From positions 1-64,000 of the forward strand of contig DAINDE010000012.1 in NCBI GenBank assembly GCA_036732025.1: DNA of 64,000 nt, read 5' to 3'. This document shows, piece after piece, positions 27,989-35,340 of this stretch. The notes beneath the pieces were generated by a model. The model did no database searches and was not told the origin of the DNA. It saw only the letters and a program-made list of their open reading frames with translations. The DNA comes from SSSZ01 sp036732025. Its GTDB lineage: Bacteria > Pseudomonadota > Gammaproteobacteria > Burkholderiales > Rhodocyclaceae. The translations under genes and the position numbers were made by a program. Each line of letters starts with the position of its first letter. Positions within the stretch are counted from its first letter, which is position 1.

Positions 27989-28627
27989 TCAGGTGGCGGG
28001 CGGCGGAACCGGCGAAGCGGTCTCGGAGCGCCGGTTCTTTTCCTGGAGCGACTTGAGGAGGCCGTTGATGCCGCCCTGCTCGATGGCGCTGGCGAAGCTG
28101 CTGCGATAGCTGGTGACCAGGCTGACGTTGGCGATGGCCACGTCGAACACCTTCCAGCCGGCGTCGGTGCGGGCCAGGCTGTAGTCGAGGGCGATGGGCT
28201 GGGCGCCGGGCTTGTTGATCTGGCTATGGACGGTCACCTCGTCGCCCTGGGGCGGCTTGGGCGAAGGCTTGAAGCTCACCGTCTGGTTCCGGTAGGCGGT
28301 GAGGGAATTGGCGTAGGTGCGCACCAGCAGCGTGCGGAATTCCTCGGTGAGCGCCTTCTGCTGTTGCGCATCGGCCTGGCGCCAGCCCCGGCCGACGGCA
28401 AGGCTGGTCATGCGGCCGAAGTCGAAGTGGGGCGCCACCTTGGTCTCGATCAGGGCGACCGCCCGCTGCTGGTTGCCGGACTGGATGCCCTTGTCCGCCT
28501 TGAGGATGGCCAGGACTTCGTCGGTCACGTTCTTCACCAGCGCCTCCGGAGGGGCGGTCTCGGCCGGGGAGAAGCCCGGTGCCAGCAACAGGATCGGCAC
28601 AAGCCAGGTCAGGAGATTGCGGATCAT
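27989..28627 (-). CDS. mlaC: MlaC/Ttg2D-family phospholipid-binding periplasmic protein
   Basis: A 212-residue protein with a signal peptide (MIRNLLTWLVPILLLAPGFSPAE) and the Tol-tolerance Ttg2/MlaC domain: VAPHFDFGRMTSLAVGRGWRQA, EEFRTLLVRTYANSL, and the C-terminal DVAIANVSLVTSYRSSFAS. MlaC shuttles phospholipids between the outer-membrane MlaA complex and the inner-membrane MlaFEDB transporter. ATG 28627 follows AAAGGAGGA and starts the signal peptide. No mlaA, B, D, E or F gene is adjacent, so this is an orphan copy or a separate paralog. Confidence 0.88.
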   Translation of the reverse strand: MIRNLLTWLVPILLLAPGFSPAETAPPEALVKNVTDEVLAILKADKGIQSGNQQRAVALIETKVAPHFDFGRMTSLAVGRGWRQADAQQQKALTEEFRTLLVRTYANSLTAYRNQTVSFKPSPKPPQGDEVTVHSQINKPGAQPIALDYSLARTDAGWKVFDVAIANVSLVTSYRSSFASAIEQGGINGLLKSLQEKNRRSETASPVPPPAT

Positions 28628-28852
28628 GATGTCCTCCTTTGCAACGGGGCCCGCGGTGGCGAGGGTATTCCTTTCCCGCGCCACGCCTGTGGCGGCACCG
28701 CGGGTTGATTCCAGCCTAGTTCCCCGCCCTGCCGAAAGCTGTCGGACCCGGCCGATTCGCTTGTAGGACGGCGCCTGCAAGGGAAACGGGCCTGAACTCC
28801 TGCGGGCGGGCGAGGGTCACACGGGGGATTCCACCGCTGCGGAGGACAGACC

Positions 28853-29491
28853 ATGCTCCGAGTCGCCATCGTCGATGACCACGAGATCGTCCGTGCCGGG
28901 TTCCGCGAAATGCTGGCCGACGAGCTGGGCATCACCATCGCCTTCGAGGCCGCCTCCGGCGAAGAGGCGCTGGCCCGCCTGCAGGACACCGCCTGCGACG
29001 CCCTGCTCCTCGACCTTGCCCTGCCCGGGCAGAGCGGCGTCGATGTCTTGCGCACCCTGCGCCAGCGCCATTCCAACCTGGGGGTCCTGGTCCTGACCGG
29101 CTACCCCGAGGAACGCTACGCCCTGGCCATGATCCGCAACGGCGCCAATGGCTACCTGTGCAAGGAGTGCGGCCGCGATGACCTGCTCAAGGCGGTGCAT
29201 GCGGTGGCCCAGGGCCGCCGCTACCTGTCCCCCCACATGGCGGAACTGCTCGCCGACGAGCTTGCCGGCGGCGGCGCCACGGGGGCGCCCCACGAGCAGC
29301 TTTCGGAACGGGAGCTGCAGGTCTTCCTGCGGCTGGCCCGGGGTGAATCGGTTTCCGACATCGGCCGTGCCCTCAACCTCAGCGTCAAGACGGTCAGCAC
29401 CTATCGCTCCCGGCTCCTGGAAAAGCTGGGGCTGGCGAGCAACGCCGAGCTGGCCGCCTATGCGGTGCGCCAGGGGCTCCTGGTGGAGTGA
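28853..29491 (+). CDS. NarL/LuxR-family response regulator
   Basis: A 212-residue two-domain regulator. The receiver has D8/D9, phospho-accepting Asp54 (LLLDLALPG), the conserved Thr (LVLTGY) and Lys (YLCKE). The C-terminal LuxR-type helix-turn-helix is ELSERELQVFLRLARGESVSDIGRALNLSVKTVSTYRSRLLEKLGL. It should bind DNA after phosphorylation by the HisKA_3 kinase encoded at 29868-31280. A second receiver gene follows after 11 bases. The regulated genes are not shown by the sequence; the neighbouring envelope-stress genes are candidates. Confidence 0.92.
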   Translation: MLRVAIVDDHEIVRAGFREMLADELGITIAFEAASGEEALARLQDTACDALLLDLALPGQSGVDVLRTLRQRHSNLGVLVLTGYPEERYALAMIRNGANGYLCKECGRDDLLKAVHAVAQGRRYLSPHMAELLADELAGGGATGAPHEQLSERELQVFLRLARGESVSDIGRALNLSVKTVSTYRSRLLEKLGLASNAELAAYAVRQGLLVE

Positions 29492-29502
29492 AGGGGGGAG
29501 CG

Positions 29503-29895
29503 ATGGCGACCGCGGGACCGTTGCTGAAGGTGGTCATCATCGAGGACTCGCTCCTGCTGCGGCAAACACTGGGTGCCGTCCTTGGCGAGGTGGCGGGGGT
29601 GGCCGTGGTCGGCGGGGCCGACGACGAGGGGGCCGCCATCGAACTGCTGCGCAGCCAGCGGCCCCACCTGGCCATCGTCGACCTGCAGTTGCGGACGGGA
29701 AGCGGCCTCGGCGTCCTCCGCGCCTTGGCCGTGAACCCGGACGAGTTCGGCCATCCCCGGGCCGTCATCTTCTCCCATCACGGGCAGGCGGCGGTGCGGG
29801 AGCGCTGCCTTGCCCTGGGGGCCGACGGCTTCTTCGACAAGGCCACCCAGTTCAATGACCTCTTGGCCTACGTGCGGCGGGCGGTGCCTTCCTGA
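29503..29895 (+). CDS. Single-domain response regulator
   Basis: A 130-residue stand-alone receiver. E14/D15 (IIEDS), the phospho-accepting Asp in AIVDLQL, Ser in VIFSHHG and Lys in FFDKAT mark an active site. Start ATG 29503 is preceded by AAGGGGGAG. It follows the NarL-type regulator by 11 bases, and its 3' end overlaps the 3' end of the convergent kinase gene by 28 bases. It may be a phosphate sink or a cross-talk partner for the same kinase. Confidence 0.86.
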   Translation: MATAGPLLKVVIIEDSLLLRQTLGAVLGEVAGVAVVGGADDEGAAIELLRSQRPHLAIVDLQLRTGSGLGVLRALAVNPDEFGHPRAVIFSHHGQAAVRERCLALGADGFFDKATQFNDLLAYVRRAVPS

Positions 29896-31280
29896 TCGCC
29901 GGCCACCGCCGCCCGGGGCAGGCGCACCACGATGCGGGTACCGGCGCCGGGCCGGCTGTCGATGACGAATTCCCCGGCGTACATCTGGACCCGGTGACGC
30001 ATGCCCGCCAGGCCATGGTGCCGGCCGCGCACCCAGGCGCTCTGGAAGCCCTTGCCGTCATCGCTGATTTCCAGTTCCAGGCGGGCATCCGCGGCGCGCA
30101 GGGCGAGCCGCACATGGCGGGCCTGGGCGTGCTTGCGGACATTGGTCAGGGCCTCCTGGGCGATGCGGTAGAGGGCCAGCGCCGGCGCCGGGGCCAGGGA
30201 AACCTCCTCGGCCGGCAATTCGAGGCTGAGGGTTTCCTCGGCGCCCCGGGCGAACTCCTCGCCGAGGATGCGCAGGCTGCTGATGAGGCCCAGTTCCTCG
30301 AGAAGCGGCGGGCGCAGACCGTCGATGATGCGGCGCTTGAGGGCGATGCCGCTGTCGAGGATTTCTTCCAGGCGCGCCAGCCGCTCCCGGCATGGCGCCA
30401 GGTCGGTGCCGTCGAGCTGGCGGGCGAGTGAGCCGGTCTGCATCTTCGCGGCGGTGAGGAGCGACCCCAGTTCGTCGTGAAGCTCCCGGGCCAGCCGGGC
30501 TTTCTCCGCCTCGCGGGCGTCGCTGAGGTAGCTGGCCAGATCGCTCAGTTCGTCGGTGCGCTCCCGTACCAGGGCATCGAGGCGCTGGTTTTCGCCCTGC
30601 AGCAGATCGGCGATCTGCTCCCGCAACTGGAGTTGGCGCTGCAGCAGGAGAAAGAGGATCGCCATCAGCGCCAGGGCGGCGCCCCCCAGGGCGGCCACCA
30701 CCCAGCGCGTGCGCTCCACGTGGCGGGTGGAGCGTTCGAAGGATTCCTGCCCTTCTGCCGCCAACTGGGCGCCCAGGCCGAGGATGCGATCACGGATGCG
30801 GTCGGTGTAGCGCTTGCCCTGGATGCGGGTTTCCTCCCCGGCCATGCCGCGCTCGACGGCCTGGCCCAGGGTTTTCAGCTTGATGGCCACCAGCCCGGAA
30901 AGATCGGCGATGGCAGCGTCGTTGTCGGGGTTGGGGGCGAGATCCCGACGGATTTCCTCCAGCGTGAGATTGGCCGTCGCCAGGGTTTTCTCGTAGGGCT
31001 CCAGGTGGCTCCGGTTCCTGCTCAGGAGATAGCCCCGCACGGCGTTTTCGGCATCGATCAACTGGATCAGCAGGCTGTCCAGCCGCTCGACCCGCGCGGC
31101 CTGCTGGCGCAGGTCGCCGAGGGCCCGCAGGCTGGCGGTCCCCTGCCAGATGCTCGACCCCAGGAGGAGGAGGACGAAGGCGCCGCCCAAGGCGAGAAGC
31201 AGATGCTGCCAGCGGCGGGGGAAGCGAAGGGTGAAGCGCCCCTTGCCGGTCAACGGCGGGGATGGGGAAAGCGGGGGCAT
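29868..31280 (-). CDS. NarX/DegS-type sensor histidine kinase with CHASE3 domain
   Basis: A 470-residue membrane kinase. A helix at about 27-45 is followed by a periplasmic four-helix CHASE3-like domain (contains LIDAENAVRGYLLSRN), a second helix near 198-220, a coiled coil, HisKA_3 with the phospho-His in ARELHDELGSLL, and HATPase_c (NVRKHAQA, DDGKGF, GLAGMRHR). HisKA_3 kinases pair with NarL-type regulators, here the convergent gene at 28853. The 28-base overlap of the tail ends could allow antisense interference. The signal is unknown. It diverges from the BON lipoprotein gene at 31472. Confidence 0.92.
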   Translation of the reverse strand: MPPLSPSPPLTGKGRFTLRFPRRWQHLLLALGGAFVLLLLGSSIWQGTASLRALGDLRQQAARVERLDSLLIQLIDAENAVRGYLLSRNRSHLEPYEKTLATANLTLEEIRRDLAPNPDNDAAIADLSGLVAIKLKTLGQAVERGMAGEETRIQGKRYTDRIRDRILGLGAQLAAEGQESFERSTRHVERTRWVVAALGGAALALMAILFLLLQRQLQLREQIADLLQGENQRLDALVRERTDELSDLASYLSDAREAEKARLARELHDELGSLLTAAKMQTGSLARQLDGTDLAPCRERLARLEEILDSGIALKRRIIDGLRPPLLEELGLISSLRILGEEFARGAEETLSLELPAEEVSLAPAPALALYRIAQEALTNVRKHAQARHVRLALRAADARLELEISDDGKGFQSAWVRGRHHGLAGMRHRVQMYAGEFVIDSRPGAGTRIVVRLPRAAVAGDQEGTARRT

Positions 31281-31471
31281 GGTTGGTCTCCTCCCTCGGG
31301 CCGGGGCGGGATGGCCCGAGCATGCGGGAATTGTCCTACCGTCGATTCAGTTAAATCTGACAGCGGTTTGGGGCCCGGGTTCGTAAGATGGGATCACGTC
31401 CCGGCCGCGGCCGACAGCGTCAAGCAACCCAGCCTGTACAGCCGTGCCGGGCCAACGCAAAAGGAGAAATC

Positions 31472-31777
31472 ATGAGAACCCAGCGTTCCTGCTTCGCCGC
31501 CCTCCTGCTGTCAGCCGTGCTCGCCGCCTGCGCGGGCAGCCCGGCCAAGGAAAGCACGGGCGAGTATATCGACGACAGCGTCATCACCACCCGGGTCAAG
31601 GCCGCCTTCGTCGACGACAAGACGGTCAAGGCCGGTGACATCCAGGTGGAAACCTTCAAGGGTACCGTGCAACTGAGCGGCTTCGCCTCCAGCCGGGCGG
31701 AAATCGACCGGGCGGCGGAAATCGCCAGCAAGGTGCCGGGGGTCAAGGCTGTGCGCAACGACGTGATCCTGAAGTAG
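31472..31777 (+). CDS. BON-domain lipoprotein (OsmY-like)
   Basis: A 101-residue lipoprotein: signal peptide with lipobox LAAC (MRTQRSCFAALLLSAVLAAC), then one BON domain (DDSVITTRVKAAFVDDKTVKAGDIQVETFKGTVQLSGF and PGVKAVRNDVILK). BON domains bind membranes or phospholipids and are common in osmotic-shock proteins such as OsmY. AAGGAG at 31461-31466 supports ATG 31472. It is transcribed away from the HisKA_3 kinase. A related BON protein lies at 43098, and the two share the DxVIT...VKxA and VETFKGxVQLSGF patterns. Confidence 0.9.
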   Translation: MRTQRSCFAALLLSAVLAACAGSPAKESTGEYIDDSVITTRVKAAFVDDKTVKAGDIQVETFKGTVQLSGFASSRAEIDRAAEIASKVPGVKAVRNDVILK

Positions 31778-31842
31778 CAACCCCGTTGCGCCGACCGCGC
31801 CGGAGCTTCCCCAGGCCTTCCTCCGGCGCTGGCCAACGGCAG

Positions 31843-32703
31843 TCAGAAGGCCTGGTTTTCCCGCGTTTTCTCCATCAGCCGAATCTGGGTTTCCGGCATG
31901 CGGATGCCGGCCCGGGTGAATGCCTGCCCCAGCCGGCGCAGGAGTTCGCGGCGGACGTTCCATTGCTCCATGGGCACCACCTTGAAGCGGCAGCGCAGCG
32001 TCAGGCTGGTGTCCTGCCAGTTTTCCACGCCGGCGATTTCCAGGTCGTCGGCGATGCGGGCCGCGAAGGCCGGGTCGCGGCGCAGTTCGTCCCCGGTCTG
32101 CCGCAGCAGGGCGAGGGCCCGGTCCGTATCCTCGTCGGCGGCGATGGCGACGTCGATCACCGCATAGGCGAAGTCCATGGTCATGTTGGTCACCACCGAA
32201 ATGGTGCCATTGGGCACGTAATGGACGTTGCCCGAATAGTCCCGCAGCTTGAGGTAGCGCAGGGTGAGTTCTTCCACCACTCCGGCCCTGCCGCCGGCCT
32301 CCACCACGTCGCCCATGCGGATCTGGTTTTCCAGCAGCAGGAAGAAACCGCTGAAGAAATCCTTCACCAGGCTCTGGGCGCCGAAGCCGACGGCGACCCC
32401 GACCACCCCCGCCGCCCCCAGGATGGGCGCGACGGAAATGCCCAGTTCGCTCAGCACCAGCACCGCCGTGACGGCCACCACCACCACGGTGAGGGCATAG
32501 CGCAGCACCCGCGAGAGGGTGACCACGCGGCGGCCGTATTCCGGCCCCGGCTGCCGGGCGACGAGGGCCGCCTGCAGGCGGGGCAGGAGACGGCCCACGG
32601 CGTGCAGGGCCCCGGCCGCCAGCGCCAGGATCAGCAGGATGCGGGCGAGGCGTTCCAGATCGTTGGGTAGCCAGGCGATGGCCTGGTCGAGGAGATGCTC
32701 CAT
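31843..32703 (-). CDS. mscS: MscS-family small-conductance mechanosensitive channel
   Basis: A 286-residue protein, the size of MscS. Three membrane helices (about 20-40, 65-85, 88-110) lead into the pore-lining helix GVAVGFGAQSLVKDFFSGFFLLLENQ, then the beta domain with VEELTLRYLKLRDYSGNVHYVPNG. It releases solutes when the membrane is stretched by hypo-osmotic shock. It starts 14 bases after the GH15 gene and belongs to the trehalose operon, which fits joint control of solute build-up and release. ATG 32703 has GGGGG upstream. Confidence 0.93.
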   Translation of the reverse strand: MEHLLDQAIAWLPNDLERLARILLILALAAGALHAVGRLLPRLQAALVARQPGPEYGRRVVTLSRVLRYALTVVVVAVTAVLVLSELGISVAPILGAAGVVGVAVGFGAQSLVKDFFSGFFLLLENQIRMGDVVEAGGRAGVVEELTLRYLKLRDYSGNVHYVPNGTISVVTNMTMDFAYAVIDVAIAADEDTDRALALLRQTGDELRRDPAFAARIADDLEIAGVENWQDTSLTLRCRFKVVPMEQWNVRRELLRRLGQAFTRAGIRMPETQIRLMEKTRENQAF

Positions 32704-32717
32704 GTTGCCCCCGGTTG

Positions 32718-34496
32718 TCAGAAAGCCTGGTCCCAGCGGATCGACAGGCGGATGGCGGCGTTGATCAGCCCGACCATGCTGTAGGTCTGGACGAAATTGC
32801 CCCACTGCTCGCCGCTCCGCGGGTCGATGTGCTCGGCCAGCAGGCCGTGGCGATTGCGGCAGGCCAGCAGCCGCTCGAAGACGGCGCGGGCCTCGTCCCG
32901 CCGGCCGAGGGCGGCGAGGGCGTTGGCGTACCAGAAGGTGCACACGATGAAGGCGTTTTCCGGTTCGCCGAAATCGTCCTTCTCCACGTAGCGGAAGATG
33001 AAGTCGCCACGCTTGAGGTCCGCTGCCACCGCCGCCACGGTCCTGGCGAAGCGGGGGTCGGCGGCATCCAGGAAGCCGACTTCGGCGAGCAGCAGGAGGC
33101 TGGCGTCCATGGCCTCGCCGTCGAAGGTGGAGGCGAAGGCGTTGCGCCCGGCGCACCAGGCACGCTCGGTGATGACGGCGGCGAGGCGGCGGGCGTGTTC
33201 CCGCCAGTGGTCGGCGCGGCCGGTGAGGCCGAGGTGGGCGGCGATGCGGGCCAGGCGGTCGCAGGCGGCCCAGCACATGACCGCCGAGAAGGTGTGCACC
33301 CGGGCGCTGCCACGCAGCTCCCAGAGGCCGGCGTCGGGCTGGTCGAAGGAGGCCACCGCCTGGTCCCCCAGGGGTTCGAGGCGGTGGAACAGGGCCTCGT
33401 CGCCGCGGCGGGTGAGGCGGCGGTCGAAGAAGATGTGGGTGGCGGCGAGTACCGCCGAGCCGTAGACGTCGTGCTGCACCTGCAGGTAGGCGAGATTGCC
33501 CAGGCGCACCGGCCCCATGCCGCGATAGCCCGAGAGGGCCGGCGCCTCCCGCTCCGGCAGCTGGGCGCGGCCGTCGATGGCGTAGACCGGCTGCAGCGGC
33601 CCGCCGCCGGCGTCGGCGGCGATATTGACGATGTAGGCCAGGTAGCGCTCCATGGTGCGGGTGGCCCCCAGGCGGTTGAGCGCGTTGATGACGAAGTAGC
33701 TGTCCCGCAGCCAGCAGTAGCGGTAATCCCAGTTGCGGGCGCTGCCCGCCGCTTCGGGCACGGAGGTGGTCATGGCGGCGATGACGGCGCCGGTGTCGTC
33801 GTAGGCGTTGAGCTTCAGGGTGATGGTGGCGCGGATCACCGCCTCCTGCCATTCGAAGGGGATGGCCAGGGTGCGCACCCACTCCCGCCAGTACTGCGCC
33901 GTGTCCTCGCCAAAGCGCCGGCCCACCTCGCCCACCGCGTCGGGCACGGTTTCGTCGGGGCCGAGGATGAGGGTCACCGTGTCCTCCAGGAAGAAGGGGT
34001 TTTCCTGGAGGACGGCGGTGATCGAGGCGTCGGTGGTGAGCCGCAGGGCCAGCCCCGGCGTCACGTAGCGGATGTGGTTGCTGCCCCAGGTGGTCTGGGG
34101 CCGGGCCTGCCCTTCGTCGCAGGCCGGGCGCAGGCGGATGGTCAGGCGGGGGCTGCCGGCCAGGCGCCGCACCTGGCGGACCAGGGTCATGGGCCGGAAG
34201 GTGCGCCCGAACTGGCCGAAGCGGGGGGCGAAATCGGTGATCTCGACGACGGCGCCCTGGCTGTCGTGGAGGCGGGTGACGAGGATGGCGGTGTTGTCGA
34301 GGTAGGCCTGTTCGGCGCGCTCGAAATCGGCCAGCTCGATGGCGAAATAGCCGAAATCCGGGGGCTCCTTCAAGAGCGAGCAGAACACCGGGTCGCCGTC
34401 GAAGCGGGGAAAGCAGGCCCAGACGATGGTGGCCCGGGCATCCACCAGGGCGCCGATGGTGCAGTTGCCGATGAGGGCGAGGTCGAGGCTGCTCAT
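32718..34496 (-). CDS. Glycoside hydrolase family 15 protein (glucoamylase/trehalase-like)
   Basis: A 592-residue GH15 enzyme. The N-terminal beta domain begins LIGNCTIGALVDARATIVWACFPRFD, and the (alpha/alpha)6 barrel has NWDYRYCWLRDSYF, GLWELRG and the C-terminal AEHIDPRSGEQWGNF with the probable catalytic Glu. GH15 members are glucoamylases, and some bacterial ones are trehalases. Placement 10 bases after otsB in an otsA-otsB operon favours action on trehalose or an alpha-glucan, but the substrate is inferred. No signal peptide, so it is cytoplasmic. Confidence 0.9.
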   Translation of the reverse strand: MSSLDLALIGNCTIGALVDARATIVWACFPRFDGDPVFCSLLKEPPDFGYFAIELADFERAEQAYLDNTAILVTRLHDSQGAVVEITDFAPRFGQFGRTFRPMTLVRQVRRLAGSPRLTIRLRPACDEGQARPQTTWGSNHIRYVTPGLALRLTTDASITAVLQENPFFLEDTVTLILGPDETVPDAVGEVGRRFGEDTAQYWREWVRTLAIPFEWQEAVIRATITLKLNAYDDTGAVIAAMTTSVPEAAGSARNWDYRYCWLRDSYFVINALNRLGATRTMERYLAYIVNIAADAGGGPLQPVYAIDGRAQLPEREAPALSGYRGMGPVRLGNLAYLQVQHDVYGSAVLAATHIFFDRRLTRRGDEALFHRLEPLGDQAVASFDQPDAGLWELRGSARVHTFSAVMCWAACDRLARIAAHLGLTGRADHWREHARRLAAVITERAWCAGRNAFASTFDGEAMDASLLLLAEVGFLDAADPRFARTVAAVAADLKRGDFIFRYVEKDDFGEPENAFIVCTFWYANALAALGRRDEARAVFERLLACRNRHGLLAEHIDPRSGEQWGNFVQTYSMVGLINAAIRLSIRWDQAF

Positions 34497-34506
34497 GGCG
34501 AACCCG

Positions 34507-35340
34507 TTACCCCGTTCGCCCTGAGCCTGTCGAAGGGCGGTGCACCAGGGGCTTCGACGAGCTCAGCCCGAACGGAGCGGGGTTTTGGCTTGCGGGATTG
34601 ATATCCAGCGCCCTGGCCAGCCAGGCGCGGACGGCGGCGACGTCGGCCAGGCGGTAGCGGGCGGTGAAATCGCCGGCGCCGACGCCGATGGAAATGCCGC
34701 CGCAGGCATTGACGGCGGCGAAGCCATGCTCGTCGTTCTTGTCGTCGCCGACAAAGACCGGCTGGCGGCCGAGGAAGGGCCGTTCGGCCAGATACTCGGC
34801 AATCGCCGTCCCCTTGTCCACGCCGGCGGGCTTGACCTCGACGACGCACTTGCCCTCCTGGACCAATAGATTCTCGCCGCTGTCCGCCACCAGCCTGCGC
34901 AGAAGATCGAGGAGGTAGGCGGCCAGTTCAGGCACCTGCCGATAATGGAGGGCCAGGGTCAGCCCCTTGTCCTCCAGGAGCAGGCCGTCGTGGCGCTCCA
35001 GCACGGGGGCCAGGGCTTCCCGGATGAGCTGCTTGGTCCGTGGCTGGGCGGCATGGATCCACAGGCGGCCGCTGGCGTCGCGCCGTTCCAGTCCGTGCTG
35101 GCCAGCCTTGGGCAGGGCCGGCAGGCCGAGGCGGCGATCGAGGTCGGAGAGGGCGCGGCCGCTGACCAGGGCCACGGCCCCCGCCGTCGCCTGGTGCAGG
35201 GCGGTAAGCAGTGCCGGCAGGGCAGGGTCGATGCGGATGGCGTCGGGGGTGGGCGCCAGCTCGACGAGGGTGCCGTCCACGTCCAGGAAATAGGCCCAGT
35301 CGCGGCGGGCGGGGGGCGGGGCGAAGTAGTCTCGGATCAT
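34507..35340 (-). CDS. otsB: Trehalose-6-phosphate phosphatase with repeat-encoded tail
   Basis: A 277-residue HAD-superfamily phosphatase: catalytic motif YFLDVDGTLVEL, SGRALSDLDRRLG, and FVGDDKNDEHGF. It converts trehalose-6-phosphate to trehalose. It overlaps the end of otsA by 4 bases. The enzyme should normally end near RAWLARALDI. Here about 30 further residues (from NPASQNPAPF to the stop) are translated from a hairpin repeat (34510-34602) that recurs twice elsewhere in the window. The tail is therefore an accretion and is probably neutral. Confidence 0.93.
   Translation of the reverse strand: MIRDYFAPPPARRDWAYFLDVDGTLVELAPTPDAIRIDPALPALLTALHQATAGAVALVSGRALSDLDRRLGLPALPKAGQHGLERRDASGRLWIHAAQPRTKQLIREALAPVLERHDGLLLEDKGLTLALHYRQVPELAAYLLDLLRRLVADSGENLLVQEGKCVVEVKPAGVDKGTAIAEYLAERPFLGRQPVFVGDDKNDEHGFAAVNACGGISIGVGAGDFTARYRLADVAAVRAWLARALDINPASQNPAPFGLSSSKPLVHRPSTGSGRTG
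34510..34602. repeat. Hairpin repeat, copy 1 (inside otsB 3' end)
   Basis: Contains the core CCTGAGCCTGTCGAAGGGC, a facing arm GAGCTCAGCCCGAACGGAG, flanking CCCC/GGGG, and a tail GGCTTGCGGGATTGAT. Copies at 40926-41041 and 46304-46372 share the core and tail. The core sequence family is widespread in proteobacterial genomes. Confidence 0.85.
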
